Below are positions 45,245 to 57,607 of a DNA stretch of 64,000 nucleotides, piece by piece; within the stretch, counting starts at the first letter, position 1; each line of letters starts with the position of its first letter. The stretch spans positions 8,872,498 through 8,936,497 of the forward strand of contig JAUPFP010000005.1 in NCBI GenBank assembly GCA_036925085.1. Reading direction: 5' to 3'. Below the pieces are notes generated by a model. It did not search any database. It saw only the letters and a program-made list of their open reading frames with translations, and was not told the DNA's origin. Source of the DNA: Brachycybe producta. Lineage: Eukaryota; Arthropoda; Diplopoda; Playtdesmida; Andrognathidae. The translations under genes were made by a program, and so were the position numbers.

Positions 45245-45360
45245 CGTTACTTACGCCAACGTACTTAAACAAAGCTAAACTTAAAAACTCTCCCATAAAT
45301 TTACTATAGAAAGTTTTGTCTTGCGTCATGTTTTAAGCTTAACTTTATTTTAAGCAACGT
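45245..45360. repeat. repeat shared with 40102-40200 (opposite sense)
   Basis: CTATAGAAAGTTTTGTCTTGCGTCATG then TTTTAAGCTTAACTTTATTTTAAG (each in part) are the inverse of the unit at 40102. The left half, CTTAAACAAAGCTAAACTTAAAA-like, makes it internally palindromic. Confidence 0.6.
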
Positions 45361-45379
45361 CGTTGATCAATAATCTATT

Positions 45380-45482
45380 TTAATTAATAAGACTGTTTAG
45401 AGGCTATAGTTGTGAAGATAACGAATGTTATTAACTCTAAATCTAACCTCTAACCAGTCTTTTTTTTAACTTTAAGAAAAGA
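45380..45482. repeat. GGTTAGAGGCTAG-type hairpin
   Basis: GACTGTTTAGAGGCTATAG pairs with AACCTCTAACCAGTC across a 45-base centre. Confidence 0.6.
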
Positions 45483-45506
45483 ATAATTCCGTTTACTCAA
45501 ATTTAA

Positions 45507-45575
45507 TAAATATATTTACTAAATTTCCTTTATTTATTTATTTTTTAAATAAAGGAAATTTATTAAATATATTTA
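45507..45575. repeat. AT-rich hairpin
   Basis: TAAATATATTTACTAAATTT and AAATTTATTAAATATATTTA form arms that continue through CCTTTATTTA/TAAATAAAGG, with one mismatch and a short T-rich loop. Confidence 0.7.
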
Positions 45576-48463
45576 GACAAAACCTAAAAAAACCGTTTCT
45601 TGAAAGAAAAATCAACAAAAACTGAAATAAGATTTCAACCAAAATCCAAAATGTGGACAACACATTCCATTCATTCAGTACACTGAACAAGCAGGACACT
45701 ACCATTGCTTGTCTATCTCACTATCAACTAGCATGTGTAGCCTAGGCCAATGACCACAAGTTAGTTTTTATGTCACGATGATCATCAGGTGGGTAATGAT
45801 ATGACGTCACCATGGACCCTTTACCTGATGATGAAAGATCATCATCATCATCATCATCATGATAATATGATGATGAAGTACACTTTAATGTACGTTAAAT
45901 AACCTGTCTTTTTTATTATATAGACTTCAATTTTTTATATTTACAGGAAGGAGGACACCTCAACAAGAAGAAGAAGAAGTCCAACACCAAGTGGCAAGTC
46001 AATTTCTTGCTCATTTTTTTTTTCTCTCCTACTCTTGATCCGAATTCATGATGATGATGATGATGATGCCATTGACTGCGGGTGTAATATGCCCCTACAA
46101 CCTTAACATACAAGTGTGAAGAAATGAATGACTGAGGTGTAAATGCCTCCAAACATTTCTCACCCCTTTTTTTTTTCTTCTTCCTAGATATATTTCCATT
46201 CTCTGCATTAAGATTAATGATAGGGACTCGACCACAGCCGTAAGGTCTTATATTCAAATTAACCACGAGTCGCACACACGCGTCAACATTTGAGTTGGTT
46301 AAGGAGAAGAGAAAGAATACAACACACACACAAAAAAAAATACATAAAGGGGTTAAACCTACTATACAACAACAGAAAGAAGGTATAAATATAGCCAAAA
46401 TATATGATGATGTATATATTGTGTATCATTTGTCCATGAACCCTTTTCCCACCAAAGTAACAACTTATACGCATGCAATTGAGGGGGAAGGGAAGGGTTA
46501 TAAAAAAAGTAGGCAATAGAAGGGTTGAGAAGAAGAAGAAAAAAAAAGTGTGGCTCTTTTTATATGCTTTTATGCTTCAATCCTTTACTGCCACGTCTTT
46601 TTTTATTACGAGTGTGTATGGAAACAGGTCGGTCGTCACCACCTTTTTTTTTCTCTCCCTCCATTCAAAGTAAATGGCCCTAGCACCCATCAGTGCCATC
46701 ACACTTAAGGAACAACAACAACTTGTTCCAGAGAGGAATAAGAAGAAAGCAGCAGAAGAAGAAGAAGAACCTGAGCTAGTAGCATATTATATAAAATGCA
46801 AAATAGACGAAACCGAGCGAAGAAAAAGCGGGGTCCATCGACTTCGCTCCTCTCCAGACACACACAGAAGCTTTACAGCCATGCAAATTTATTGAGCAGC
46901 TAATCTGCATATTCAAAAAAAAGAAGACATGAATATGTTCACGTCACGAACAACGTCACTTGCAAACGAACCCAACCTCCAAAAAAAAAACTCCATTGCT
47001 GTTATAGAATAAAAACCAATCATTGATGCATAACACATCCGGGGCTGTGTTTTACAAAAGCGATTATAGCACCTCTAGTGGCTAATGTTTGAAAAATTCA
47101 TGGATTCATGTTTTTCTTTCATTTTGTATGTTATGATCAAAACCCATAATACAGCCAAAACTGTTCCATAACAAAAAATCTTTGCTATTATATACAGTTC
47201 TTGCCAACACACACCAAAAAAAAAACCGGCGGCCATCTTTTTTTCTTCTTCTTCTTCTCTCTTCCTTCTTCAACCCCCTTTTTAAACTCCCTATTCCTTC
47301 TCAAGAATAAGGCAACAAAAAAAAACAGGTCTGACTGAAGTCGATTGGCGCATGCCAAAAAAAAAAACACCTAACAACTAACTCACTCCTATATCACACC
47401 ATATTTGTTACCCCTTTTTTATTTGCATTTACCCCCTTCACTTCCACTTTTCCATCTATCCTATTTATCACAAACTTTAAAAAAAGCAAGGACTAGGAGG
47501 AGGAGAAGTATGGATAGAGTTACCAACAATCCTTTAGAAAGAAAAAAAAAAAACTCAACCCCTTCACAACCTCTTTTTTAAAAATTCAAAATTGTGATCA
47601 TAGTTCACCTGACATTAACTAAACATAAGCATAAACTCTCTTAGCTTTTTTTTGTTGTGCCTTAACGCTTGTTAAATCATTTGCTTTGCAATAGAACCCT
47701 TTACATATTTATATCTCATGGACTTTTAGAGGGACTTTTTTAAGAGACCTTGTTGTATACAAAGTCCATTGAAATTGCACAAACTTCAACTATAAGCAAA
47801 CCTGCAACAAGGAAAGCGTGAAATACTTTTAGATATACACACGCACACACACAACGTAACAGAAGGGAGAAAAAAAAAAACTAGAAATTGTTTTCAAATT
47901 GTTCCCACTTTTTTTTTAACTTACTAGAAGTTAAAAAAAAATTGTGAAATCTAGAGGGGAAGATGTAAAAAAGCCATAACATCCATAGACTTCTTTTTTT
48001 TTTAAGAAAAAATAAAGATGGTTACAATTTTCAATGTAAAAAACAACATTCGAATTTAAATCATTCCAGTTTTTTTCTTGCCCACAGATTGTACCTTTAA
48101 TAGGTATCTTTTTTTTAAATAATAATAATAAAAAAACCCCTCTGAATGACAAATGGTTTTTGGTAATTTACCGGTCATTCGCCCATCATTGCATACACAA
48201 TGTAGACATGCACATATTAAGGTCCTTAATTCATTACAGTAACCCATGAAGAAGAATGAAATAAACTCCTAACAACCCCCCCCCCCCCCTTTCCACCTCA
48301 GAAAAAAAAGTAAATAGCCTACCAATTACTTAGGCTGTAATAATGAAGAAGAAAAAAAAGGTGTTTTCGTTTAAAAAAAACGTCTTTTTCTGTACATTAT
48401 TTTAATGGAGTTATAGTTTAAAATTTGTTATCTTGGTTAAGTCCAACTTTACAAGTACGTTTC
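45576..48463. other. AT-rich stretch with trinucleotide tracts
   Basis: (ATC)n at 45840-45862 and (ATG)n at 46047-46071; poly(C) at 48276-48289. It includes the longest open frame of the window (160 codons, minus, 45916-46398), whose histidine run comes from the ATG tract. No convincing gene. Confidence 0.55.
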
Positions 48464-48467
48464 TTAA

Positions 48468-48798
48468 GAATGCAAGTAGATCATTTATTTTGTGCGTGTA
48501 GCGTTAGATGGCGCCACTAGCCCTCCTCCCATAGAAATACACTGACACTCTTCATCTCTTGACTCACCTTCATCCTTCCTTTTTCACGTGGCAAACTTTT
48601 AATTGCGTCATCGCTATTTCTACACGTTGCTCTCTTCACTTGTATTATGGGTTAAGTTTGTCAAATGCTGATAATTAAGGTTGTTTTGGACGCTTTTATA
48701 AGCTAAAATGCTAATTGGCCAGTGTAGTTTGCCACCTATGGAGGTTGCAAGCGCCATCTACCTTGCATTTACACAAATATTTTTCTATTTTAGCCCAC
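48468..48798 (+). mobile_element. TTAA-flanked interspersed repeat, copy D
   Basis: 331 bp bounded by TTAA at 48464-48467 and 48799-48802. Shares GTTAGATGGCGCCACTAGCC, CTTGACTCACCTT, CACGTGGCAAACTTTTAATT, AAGGTTGTTTTGGACGCTTT and GTTTGCCACCTATGGAGGTT with copy A. Includes the short inverted words TGCAAGTAGAT (left) and ATCTACCTTGCA (right). Confidence 0.82.
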
Positions 48799-48934
48799 TT
48801 AACTCAACGGTTAACTGTTGAATAACTTAGTGACGGCACGGCACGTCCAATATGGACCCGAATAATCAGCATATGAGTTTAAAAACTTAATGTCAATAAC
48901 GTTTTTTTTATTATGGCAATTACCATAGGTGTTA

Positions 48935-49037
48935 CCTGATTTATAGTCGCCATTTAATGATCACTACTACTTCCTTCTTTAATTGAGCACAATACAAAAA
49001 AGGACGTGATCATCAAAATGACGACTATAAACACAAC
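48935..49037. mobile_element. TTTATAGTCG MITE, copy 1 (short)
   Basis: Left GATTTATAGTCGCCATTTAATGATCAC and right GTGATCATCAAAATGACGACTATAAAC (in part) are inverted arms of 25-30 bases. 103 bp; no nested insert, unlike the related copies at 57608 and 60594. Confidence 0.7.
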
Positions 49038-49645
49038 ATAACCGTTTTGCTTTCATGTCTATAGAAAAACATTGAACTTGTCCATCAATTACTAATCTAG
49101 TCATCTTGATTGAAAGGCTGTAAGTTCAATGTAGTTTTATAGTTGGTATCCCATTGGTTCTCATCCAATGTTACCTATAGCCATTGCTCGGGTAAAAACA
49201 ATAACCCAATATACGTCAAAGTAGAATGTGTAAGGGGGTCAATAAACAAGGTTAAGTAGTTCACATTTATGGTAACATATAGGTCAAATTGATCTTAAGA
49301 TGATGTCAATATAAAGCTGTTAAATGATTATTATGTTAAGAGGTCTGTTATGACTTGAAAACTTGGTAAAAATCGTTTAAAAACATAATCTTCATTCAAA
49401 AACGCCCATATTTTGCATTTATAAACAAATCAATATAGAAAAAAAAGATCAACTTCCAAACAAGAGCAACACTTATAGGTTATAATCAGCCATTTACGAT
49501 TCAATTTTGATGCATTACCCATGATGCATTGTAACTCAATGCTCAATTCTCAATCTTGCTCATTTTTTTTAAAGCAGTTTTTAGTTATTCTACGGCAAAG
49601 GAGACTAGAGTGACTAGTCACTTTCAAATGATAATGTTGTCAGTA

Positions 49646-49867
49646 GGGCTGGTGATTTTTGTCTCAAACTCCGATTCGATTCGATTTAATGTTTGATACC
49701 AAACTCGATTAATCGAAATTCAAAGTTGTTAAACATTTTTTAATTAAAAATTTTGTTATTTTTTTCGTCGATTATTTCGATTAATCGCATAAAACAAAAA
49801 AAAAATCGATATTTGGATTTAGTGAATCCGATTTTTTTTTTTTGATTAATCGAAAAAATCGCCAGCC
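49646..49867. mobile_element. GATTAATCG-rich palindromic MITE
   Basis: Left GGGCTGGTGATTTTTG and right AAAAATCGCCAGCC are inverted ends; the interior is filled with TCGATTAATCGA-type words. About 220 bp, non-coding; superfamily not assigned. Confidence 0.65.
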
Positions 49868-50444
49868 GCATTTCTTCACCATTTCATAAACAACATTTAG
49901 ACGGGTTTAATCGAATCAATCCATGGCGGATATATATATAATGACGTCATAAAAGCTATAAGTTTCTTCAAACATTCAGAAACATTACTTCAATCGCTTG
50001 ACGTTGACTTATAATAATGACGTCACGGTTTAACATTTGTACGTGATCGTGTTTGTAAATTTATAAAAGAGAAAAAAAAAACGTCTTTTCTTTTTTCAGG
50101 GCTTATATTTTTCATGAAATTACAAAATATAAAACCCATATCTATCATTATAAGAAGCCACTTTTATACATTATATTGGCCTATGGTTTTTTTAATGGTT
50201 ATTAAGAATTTAAAAGGTGTAAACTGATTAGATTCACTTCACTCACTTGGTCCAATTACAATTGGGACTCTTTCTCTAATTAAAAATGTACCATAATTTC
50301 ATCAGTCTATATATATAATTGGAAAACTGCTAAACTACCTAAAAAATTGAATACAGTGTGTTTCAGAAATACAGAAATCCATTTCAATTATTTGAAAATA
50401 TATTAGCATAGACATTACATGTCTTGTTTTCAATTTTTTAAAGC
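49868..50444. other. AT-rich stretch without recognisable genes
   Basis: Nothing beyond short AT tracts was recognised here. Confidence 0.5.
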
Positions 50445-50681
50445 GTGTTAGAAACTAGAAGAGTAAACACGAAATATTATGCTAAAACGATTTTCGTGTT
50501 ATTTTTTTTTTTCGTTTTAAATAAACGTTTTATCAAAAGTTTCAAAATGCAAATTATGCTTTTTCCACTTTTAACATGAAATAACATGAAAAACGTTTAA
50601 AATATTTACTTTTTTCAGACAATAACACGACTATCACTGTAGCATACTAAGCTTTTACTCTTCTAGTTTATAAACAAACTT
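50445..50681. mobile_element. CTAG-hairpin MITE, copy i
   Basis: GTTAGAAACTAGAAGAGTAAA at the left opposes TTTACTCTTCTAGTTTATAAAC at the right (each in part). The interior has TTTTCGTGTTAT and ATAACATGAAAA words. Confidence 0.7.
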
Positions 50682-50794
50682 TCAATTTTTACCATTAATA
50701 CAAAAAAGCTAAGACAGGAAAAGTCTCAATTGCAGATAATTGATAAAATATTTAAATTTCTTTTTGTTAAGGTCATTTTTTAAAGTGTAAAACC

Positions 50795-51060
50795 CGACGC
50801 TCGTCAAACTCTGGTTATTCTATTTTTTAAAGAAGCAACATTAAGAAAAAACTTGAAAGTATTTTATAAACTGGAAGGATAATTCAATCACTTAATAATA
50901 TTTTCATGTTGATATCTTTTAAAATAAACTTTTTATGTCAATTTGATCAATACAGAGCTTATTTTGAAAGATATCAAACATTAAAATACAATTATAGATA
51001 GATCTAAGTGATTCAACTACTCCGTTCTAGTGTCCAACACAGTTTTCAATTTTTCCTTAT
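50795..51060. mobile_element. CTAG-hairpin MITE, copy j
   Basis: ATTTTATAAACTGGAAGGAT (left) against ACTCCGTTCTAGTGTCCAACA (right), with inner TGATATCTTTTAAAATAAA and TTATTTTGAAAGATATCAA arms. Confidence 0.65.
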
Positions 51061-51937
51061 ATTGTTGGCTCTGATCTGAAAGAAAAAAAAAACGCAAAAA
51101 AGTTCGAAAATCACCTCTTGACGAACCGAACCCATCTTAAACATTGTTATCTTTTTAAGTTGTAATTTTCTGATACTTTTTTTTGAGACACACACTGTAT
51201 AATTTATTAAAGGGTTGTATATATATATATAATATATATTAAACCTATATAGAAAAAAAGAGAGAGAGAAAATGCGAAGATATAATGTAATTGCGGAACG
51301 AGGTTTTTAATTTAATATAATGTTGGAATTTTGTGGAAGATTTAAATGAATGTGTGTATATATATGTTGCAATGTAAGCGCCAGTTCTTAATATGAACGA
51401 TAATTCTCTTAAAAAAAAAGACCTTATAAGGCCCCTCTCTCTCTCTCTCTTTCTCCTTTGCTATACATATTATAAATTTACATGAAGGCCCATTAATGCA
51501 TAGAAAAGACTGAAAGTAAAAAAAAAGCGTCGCTTGTTTCTAATTTCAGTCGGAAATTACAGTGCCCATATTATTTCGGCTCTACTATAATGAGAGTCTC
51601 TGAGACTAAATTGCATTTTGACTTTGAGGTTTAATTTTTTTTTTGTTCGAGTTTCTCTCTCCTCTTTTAATTTTGAGCTTACATCCAATATAAATTCATT
51701 TAGCTTAAAGGAAATTAAGTATTTCGATTACTTATATAAAACTAAAGAATTTAAAGAGAGCTAAAATATTAGCCTTCAAAAGCTCTCTCTCTCTCTCTCA
51801 GCTTTCAGTCATTTCATTATTATTATTAAAAAAAACTAGCTTTGTAATTAAATCATTTTAAGTTTTTTTGAGTGCTATATATACAGTGCCACAAGCCAAA
51901 TGGACCAATTAGAACTCTTGCGAAAAAAGAAGTTGAA
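51061..51937. other. AT-rich stretch with short CT tracts
   Basis: (CT)n tracts near 51433-51450 and 51781-51800 and AT tracts near 51220. No gene seen. Confidence 0.5.
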
Positions 51938-52170
51938 TGTGTTTTATAAACTAGAACAGTAACTTGAACATTTGAGATGACTTTCATGTTTAATACGATA
52001 AAATGACCCAAATTTTAATTTATGAACTTCTGACAATTTCTTTTATGTTGTTTTTGGTCCAACTTGAAATGAAAAACGAAATTACCACTAAAGGGGTTTT
52101 TTTTTGAAAAAAAATATCTACATGATAACCCTTTTAAATGATTCATTTTACTCTTCTAGTTTCTAAAACA
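51938..52170. mobile_element. CTAG-hairpin MITE, copy k
   Basis: GTGTTTTATAAACTAGAACA (left) opposes TACTCTTCTAGTTTCTAAAA (right). Interior diverged. Confidence 0.65.
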
Positions 52171-55100
52171 ATACTAATTAATGTTACTTCTAAAATATAG
52201 AATAAGTAGAGTTTTATGAAATCATTTGCATATTTTGCAATGGCTGCTTACAAAAAAAAAACGTCTTAATATTACAAATTAAAAGAAATATTGAACTTAC
52301 CAATGTTAGTTGATAATTAAACCTTACTTTTATGGTCCTTTCATAATTAAAAATATATAAGGTCCATTTTGTTTTAAGAGAAAGAGAGATAGAGAGGAAA
52401 CAAGAAAGAAAAAAAACTGAAAACACAATCTTTTGAGATCCTTGAAATAATTGATATAATATTAAATATATTAGGAATTACTTTTGTTGTCTTCATTTGT
52501 ATGATAAAAGCGACACCTGTCAACTACATCCTATAATAATAATAATAGGGTCCAGGTATATCAATCAACAACAAGAAGTAAACCACCTCTCAATAAACAT
52601 GTATATAAACTCAGCTCCGCCCCCCTATTCTCATCATCACCCTCCTACTCCCCAAAAAAACAAGACCCTAAAAAAACACCTCCCATGAAGACCACACAAT
52701 ATTTTCTGAACTCATTTTTAATAAGAAACAGAAATAAACACATTTTTTTTCCTTATGAAACTCATTTAGAAGCTATTTTAGCTTCAATAATTATAATGAG
52801 ACTTGCTGTCTTGCCCCATGTAATGATAAACATTACAAAGGACCCAATTTGCATATATAGGTCCTATTATGTTATGGCATCATCATAAAAGTATAAAAAA
52901 ATCTTATTTTTTCTCATAATTATTATATATTTTATATGCAAATTAATAAATTTGCATATTAATTATGGCTTCTTTATGCAAATCTTATTTAAAAAAAAGT
53001 GTATAATATGATGAATGTATAATTAGATCTCTTATTTCAAATGGGGCCTCTTTCAATGCAAATTAAGGGCCATATTTTATGTAAAAGAAAAACATTTTTG
53101 CTATTTCTTATTCTATACAGAAAAAAAACACAAGAGATATAATTGACAAACTTTTATGTCAATTAAGTGACCATTTCAGTCATTAACAATGGATGTTATG
53201 GACATAAGAGTTCATAACTAGATTCCAAGAACAGTTTTTTATTTCTCAATAACAACGCCAAAAGCATCACAGAGAGAAAAGAGAGATGAGAAAATTTCCA
53301 ATAATCTTCATTATTTCACAGTCATTTTGTGATGATGTTGTTGTTATAAGCAAGCATCATCTTTGGAATCAAAATATTTTTGAAAAATATGACCCCATCT
53401 GGCCCTTTCATCCAAGAAATGAATGAATAAGAAGTAAAACTCATCCAATGAATCTTTTTTTTTAAAGAGATGTAAAAAAAAAGATTGATGCTACTGCTGT
53501 TTTTTGTGTGCCTTTTCATTAGAAAAGGGCGTTTAAAATTCTAATGATGGAGAAAAAAGATGCTGAAGAAGAAGATGAAGGAAGAATTCCAATAATTTCC
53601 AAATGAACCCGAAAAAAAAACACAAGAAAGAGAAAAAAAACCTCATTAATTATTTTTCTCTCTCAGAATCACACACACACACTGAAATTTTTGTTATTCC
53701 TCTTGTTTCATTTTTGCCATTTTATGAAAGAAAATTGTTGAAAATTTCTCAAAAAAAAATGATGAAAAACACGTTTTTTGAACGTTTTTGTCAACAGAAA
53801 AAAAATACGTCCAATCCACTCTTGTTTCTCCACCTTTCTTTTCTTGTTTGGACCCATATTGAACAAAAAAAATCATTTTAAAGCCAGTATGCAAAAACTG
53901 AACAAAATTTCTAGATGGGCAGATGACCTAATTTCGATCCCTTTTTTTCCCTTTCTGAATTCTGATTCCACTTCCTCCAATGTCACACTGTCACAGTCAA
54001 AAGCAAAAAAAAAAAAAGGAACTCTCCTTTTTTTCCTCTGTTCTCTCTTCTGGACGTTTTTTTTTCTTTCTCCAAATGTATGGTCAGCTTTTTTTTTAAA
54101 AGAGGGGTGAAGTGTTAGGAAGGACAAGAAGGAGGAGGTGGGTGTAACTCCCTCAAAAAAAAAAAGTTCGATGTATAGGATGCCCTACTTTTTTTTTGTA
54201 TAAAGGGTCTCAATATATTTTTTGGTACCAATACAGTACCCACCCTTGTCCTTCTCTTTCTTCCTCCAATTTTAAACCATCATAGTATTGAGAAAAAAAA
54301 AGCATCTGCATTTGGAAGAAGTGAAAAATACAAAGGCAAAAAAAAAAGATCGGACCCAACCAAAAAAAAAGCGAAATTTTCGTCTCCTATAAGCTTATAT
54401 ATAGAGAAAAAAGAGGGAAAAAAAGGACGAATATAAAAGGGAGGAGGAGGAGGGGGTCGCGAGAGGTTCTCTCTAAAAGTTGAGACCTCAAATTTAAGCA
54501 AGAAAGAATGAAAAAAAAAAACCTCATATTATGCAAGCACACGATTTTGAAACCTTTAAGGTTGGAAAACCCTCGAAATAATATAAAAAAAAATTTCTGG
54601 CAGCTGCACCCATACATTTTTTCTGAAGGCACACACCATCATCATCATCATAATACAACCAAAATATATATTCTATATAATATTTGAAGGGATCTAAAAT
54701 ATTTTTGAAAAGTTTGAAAACCTCTCTCTTTATTCTCTATGAAAATTTTCATGTGAGTGACGTCAAAACGATTGTAAAAATTTTGAAATGATTTTTTTTA
54801 TATATATTTTTTTCAGTTGAAAGAGTCAAACTGATGTCACATACAAGAAAAAACGCCAATAAGGAAGGACACACACCAAAAAAAAAAGTCCCCAGAAGTT
54901 ACTAGAGAGAGCGAGAGAATAAGGGGCACTCTATGGATAAACACATAGAAAATGACAGACGGACGGACATTTGTTTCTTCCCTACATAAAAGTCCACTCC
55001 TATTTGGACCTTGAAGTAATCATCCGGAAATACGATCATATATGCCTCAAAGAGACAGAAAACGAGTTAAGTTCTTTTTTCTCTCTCTCTCTCTCTCTTC

Positions 55101-55739
55101 TTATTTCATTTGGGAAGTTTCTTTATTGAAGTTAGGAAGCTCAGAAAACGGAAACTCAAGAAAAACCACAAGAAACAAGAACAAGTTAAGTTTTCCAGTC
55201 TCACTATTATAACAAAAGTCATAAAGAGTGAGTTAGAATGTTCTCCTGATCCCAGAGAAGAACAAGAAGGAACCATCAGAACACACTTTGGACTGTGTAC
55301 AACATTCTGGACATCATGATGATGATGGACAAAACTTATTACAGTCGGAATCTCTTCTTTCTTTTTTTTTTGGGCGGTTTTTTTTTCTTCATTCTGTGTC
55401 ATGTAAACGGCTGAAAGTATTTATTCTTTCCGGATCAGATGAAGAGGAAAAGTGACCGCGCCACTGACCAGATAGACAGATAAAAGGAATCACTTGACAA
55501 AATTGACCACAGCTATACCCATTTGGAAGGATTACAGGCACATAATATTAAGATAAGCTATGAAGGAGCCAATATTCTTTTTTTTTGTTCATTTCTTTTT
55601 TTCTGCACTTTTTTATATTCATTTCTTATTACGTTATTACTAGCATATTTATATTGAAATCAAGAACCGGTAAGAGTAACTTTTATTATCATTTCTGTAT
55701 AATATGGGTGCTCTTTTCCCATTCTAATATTATGAGACT
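52171..55739. other. AT-rich stretch without recognisable genes
   Basis: A cluster of ATTTGCAT/ATGCAAAT words lies at 52849-53065. The rest has many A/T runs, a GGAGGA tract near 54442 and CATCAT tracts near 54640. Open frames of up to 110 codons are Phe/Lys-rich and low in complexity. Confidence 0.5.
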
Positions 55740-56800
55740 TGTCAAGTCTTTGTATGTTTAACTACAGTATGGTTCGATTCCAACCATGTTCTTTATCTTA
55801 ATTATGTTTGTGTCTTAAGTCAGTCTTTAGATGTCTGTGTTTTGCAATTCATCATATTTGTTCTCTATGCTAAGAAGTTATTCTTGGCCATTTCTAGAAA
55901 TTAGTGTGTCTTCCTTGTCCTATGATTTTGTGTTTGACTCCTTTTCCATCCTAGAAAATTGTGTGAATGTCCTTTACCATTCTAGGAAAATGTTTCTTCT
56001 TCTCTGTCCTATGAAAATGTGTACGTGTTGAGCTCCATTCCAGGAAGGTTTTTCACCTTTCTAATTATGTTTGTGACTTCTGTCTTTTATTTCATTCCAT
56101 CCAAACGTGGTTTTCTATCCTAGGAAGGTATGTGTTCTTTTTCTCTATCTTGGGGAAAGTTTATCTTATTTATCCTAATTAATAATTATGCTTGTCTTAA
56201 GTCAGTTTTTGTGTCTCATTGTCTGTGACTTCCACTCGATTAAAATATTTTCTGCGTTCTATGAACATGTTTTTGGCCTTCCTAGGAATCTAGGTTCTTC
56301 TCTGTCCTAAGAAAGTGTATTTGTTCTTCACATTAGATAATTGGATTTGTTCGCCTCTATGTTAGGAATGTGTTTGTATTCTTCTCCATCCTAGGAAGGT
56401 GTTTGTGTTTTACCCCATCTTAGGTAGGTGTTTGTGTTTTACCCCATGCTGGGAAGGTGTTTTGTTCTCTTCCCTATCCTATAAAGGTGTTTGTGTTCAT
56501 CCCAATCTTAGGATGGTGTTTGTGTTCTTTCTCATACTATAGGAAGGTGTTTGTGTGTATCCCAATCCTAGGAAGGTGTTTGTGTGTATCCCAATCCTAG
56601 GAAGGTGTTTGTGTTCTTTCTCATACTATAGGAAGGTGTTTGTGTTCTTTCCACTCCTAATAATGTTTGTGATATTTGTCAGTTTTTGTTTTTTCACTCC
56701 ATACAAATATGTGTTTTCGATCCTAGAAAGGTGTGTTCTTCATCTCTTCCTCCATCTTAGAAAAATGTGTTTTTCATCATCCAAGGTAAATAAGTGTATT
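55740..56800. repeat. degenerate halo of the 30-bp minisatellite
   Basis: Words such as CCATCCTAG(G)AAA(G/A)TGTGTTTGT recur at irregular spacing across about 1 kb, grading into the regular core at 56341-56665. The sequence is T-rich on the + strand and reads in several frames without stops, which explains the 66- and 109-codon frames. Confidence 0.7.
56341..56665. repeat. ~30-bp minisatellite core
   Basis: AAGGTGTTTGTG-type starts lie at 56397, 56427, 56455, 56485, 56513, 56545, 56574, 56603 and 56634, so units are 28-32 bp. The consensus runs CCCATCCTAGGAAGGTGTTT and continues GTGTTCTTT. Two unit types differ at CCCAATCCTAG versus TCATACTATAG; the pair TCATACTATAG then CCCAATCCTAG repeats, hinting at a higher-order step. 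Confidence 0.9.
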
Positions 56801-57607
56801 TGCGTGTGTGTTTTTTTAAAAAAAAAATGTGCGCGCAAATTTTGCAAATTCTGCGAGCAAAACAAAGATGGATCTCTTGTGTGATGCATCTTTTTTATTT
56901 TTACTTTAGAGAGAGAGAGAGAGAGAGAGATGATGACGTCCTTTGATGATGGTTACGAAAAAGGATTTCAACCAATGATAAAAAAACAGAACTGCTGCCA
57001 TGGAAACAACGTCACGAATTTATAATAAGAATATGTTAATTTCATCATTTTCTCCCTTCTTCTTATTCAGATTTCGATAGAAAACGACAAGAAAATGAAA
57101 AAAAAAATGGTAAGACACCAGTTAACTTAACGGCACAAATGAAAAAAAAACTGGATTGGACCCCATAGAAATTTTGTGGTAATTATTATAAAAAAAGAAT
57201 AAATAAAGCATGTTAATTTTTCTTCTTCTAAAAAAATAATTAAAATGCAAAAAAAAAAAAATCTGCATTGAAATTAATATGTGCATCCATAGAAATCGTC
57301 AAGGATCACAATTTTCATAATTTGTAATTAAGAAAAAAATTAATTTTAGTAATTAAGTTGCACTGAATTAATTTGCATGTTTTTAATTACCCTGTTTCAA
57401 AGGTTTGCGAGTTAAAATGTAAGTATATAGATGAGTCTTAAGTTATTATAATCTGAATGCACATTTTCAATTCGATTCATTTGTGACAACTCTCGGATCG
57501 GATCGAAAACTATCGAACTTAGTGTGCTGATATCATCATTTTATCTTCTTGTGTATGTCCGTTATGTATGTGTGTGCTTGTCTTATTATATGTGTATGTT
57601 GCGACTA
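56801..57607. other. AT-rich stretch
   Basis: (GA)n at 56909-56930 and homopolymers. No gene seen. Confidence 0.5.

Noticed and set aside
45916..46398. 160-codon minus-strand frame, the longest in the window
   Set aside because: It contains a histidine run from an ATG tract and Lys/Phe runs from homopolymers. There is no recognisable domain or splice context, so chance in low-complexity DNA is more likely.
46674..46895. 73-codon + strand frame starting MALAPISAITLKEQQQ
   Set aside because: The start looks protein-like, but the middle is a GAA-rich tract, no donor fits, and no upstream signal supports it. Kept only as a weak possibility.
55770..55785. GGTTCGATTCC, which matches a tRNA B box
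   Set aside because: The flanking bases do not form a T stem, and no acceptor or anticodon stem surrounds it. It lies in the minisatellite halo.
56555..56884. 109-codon + strand frame with KVFVCIPILGR-like repeats
   Set aside because: It is the 30-bp minisatellite read as protein; units near 30 bp keep frames open by chance.
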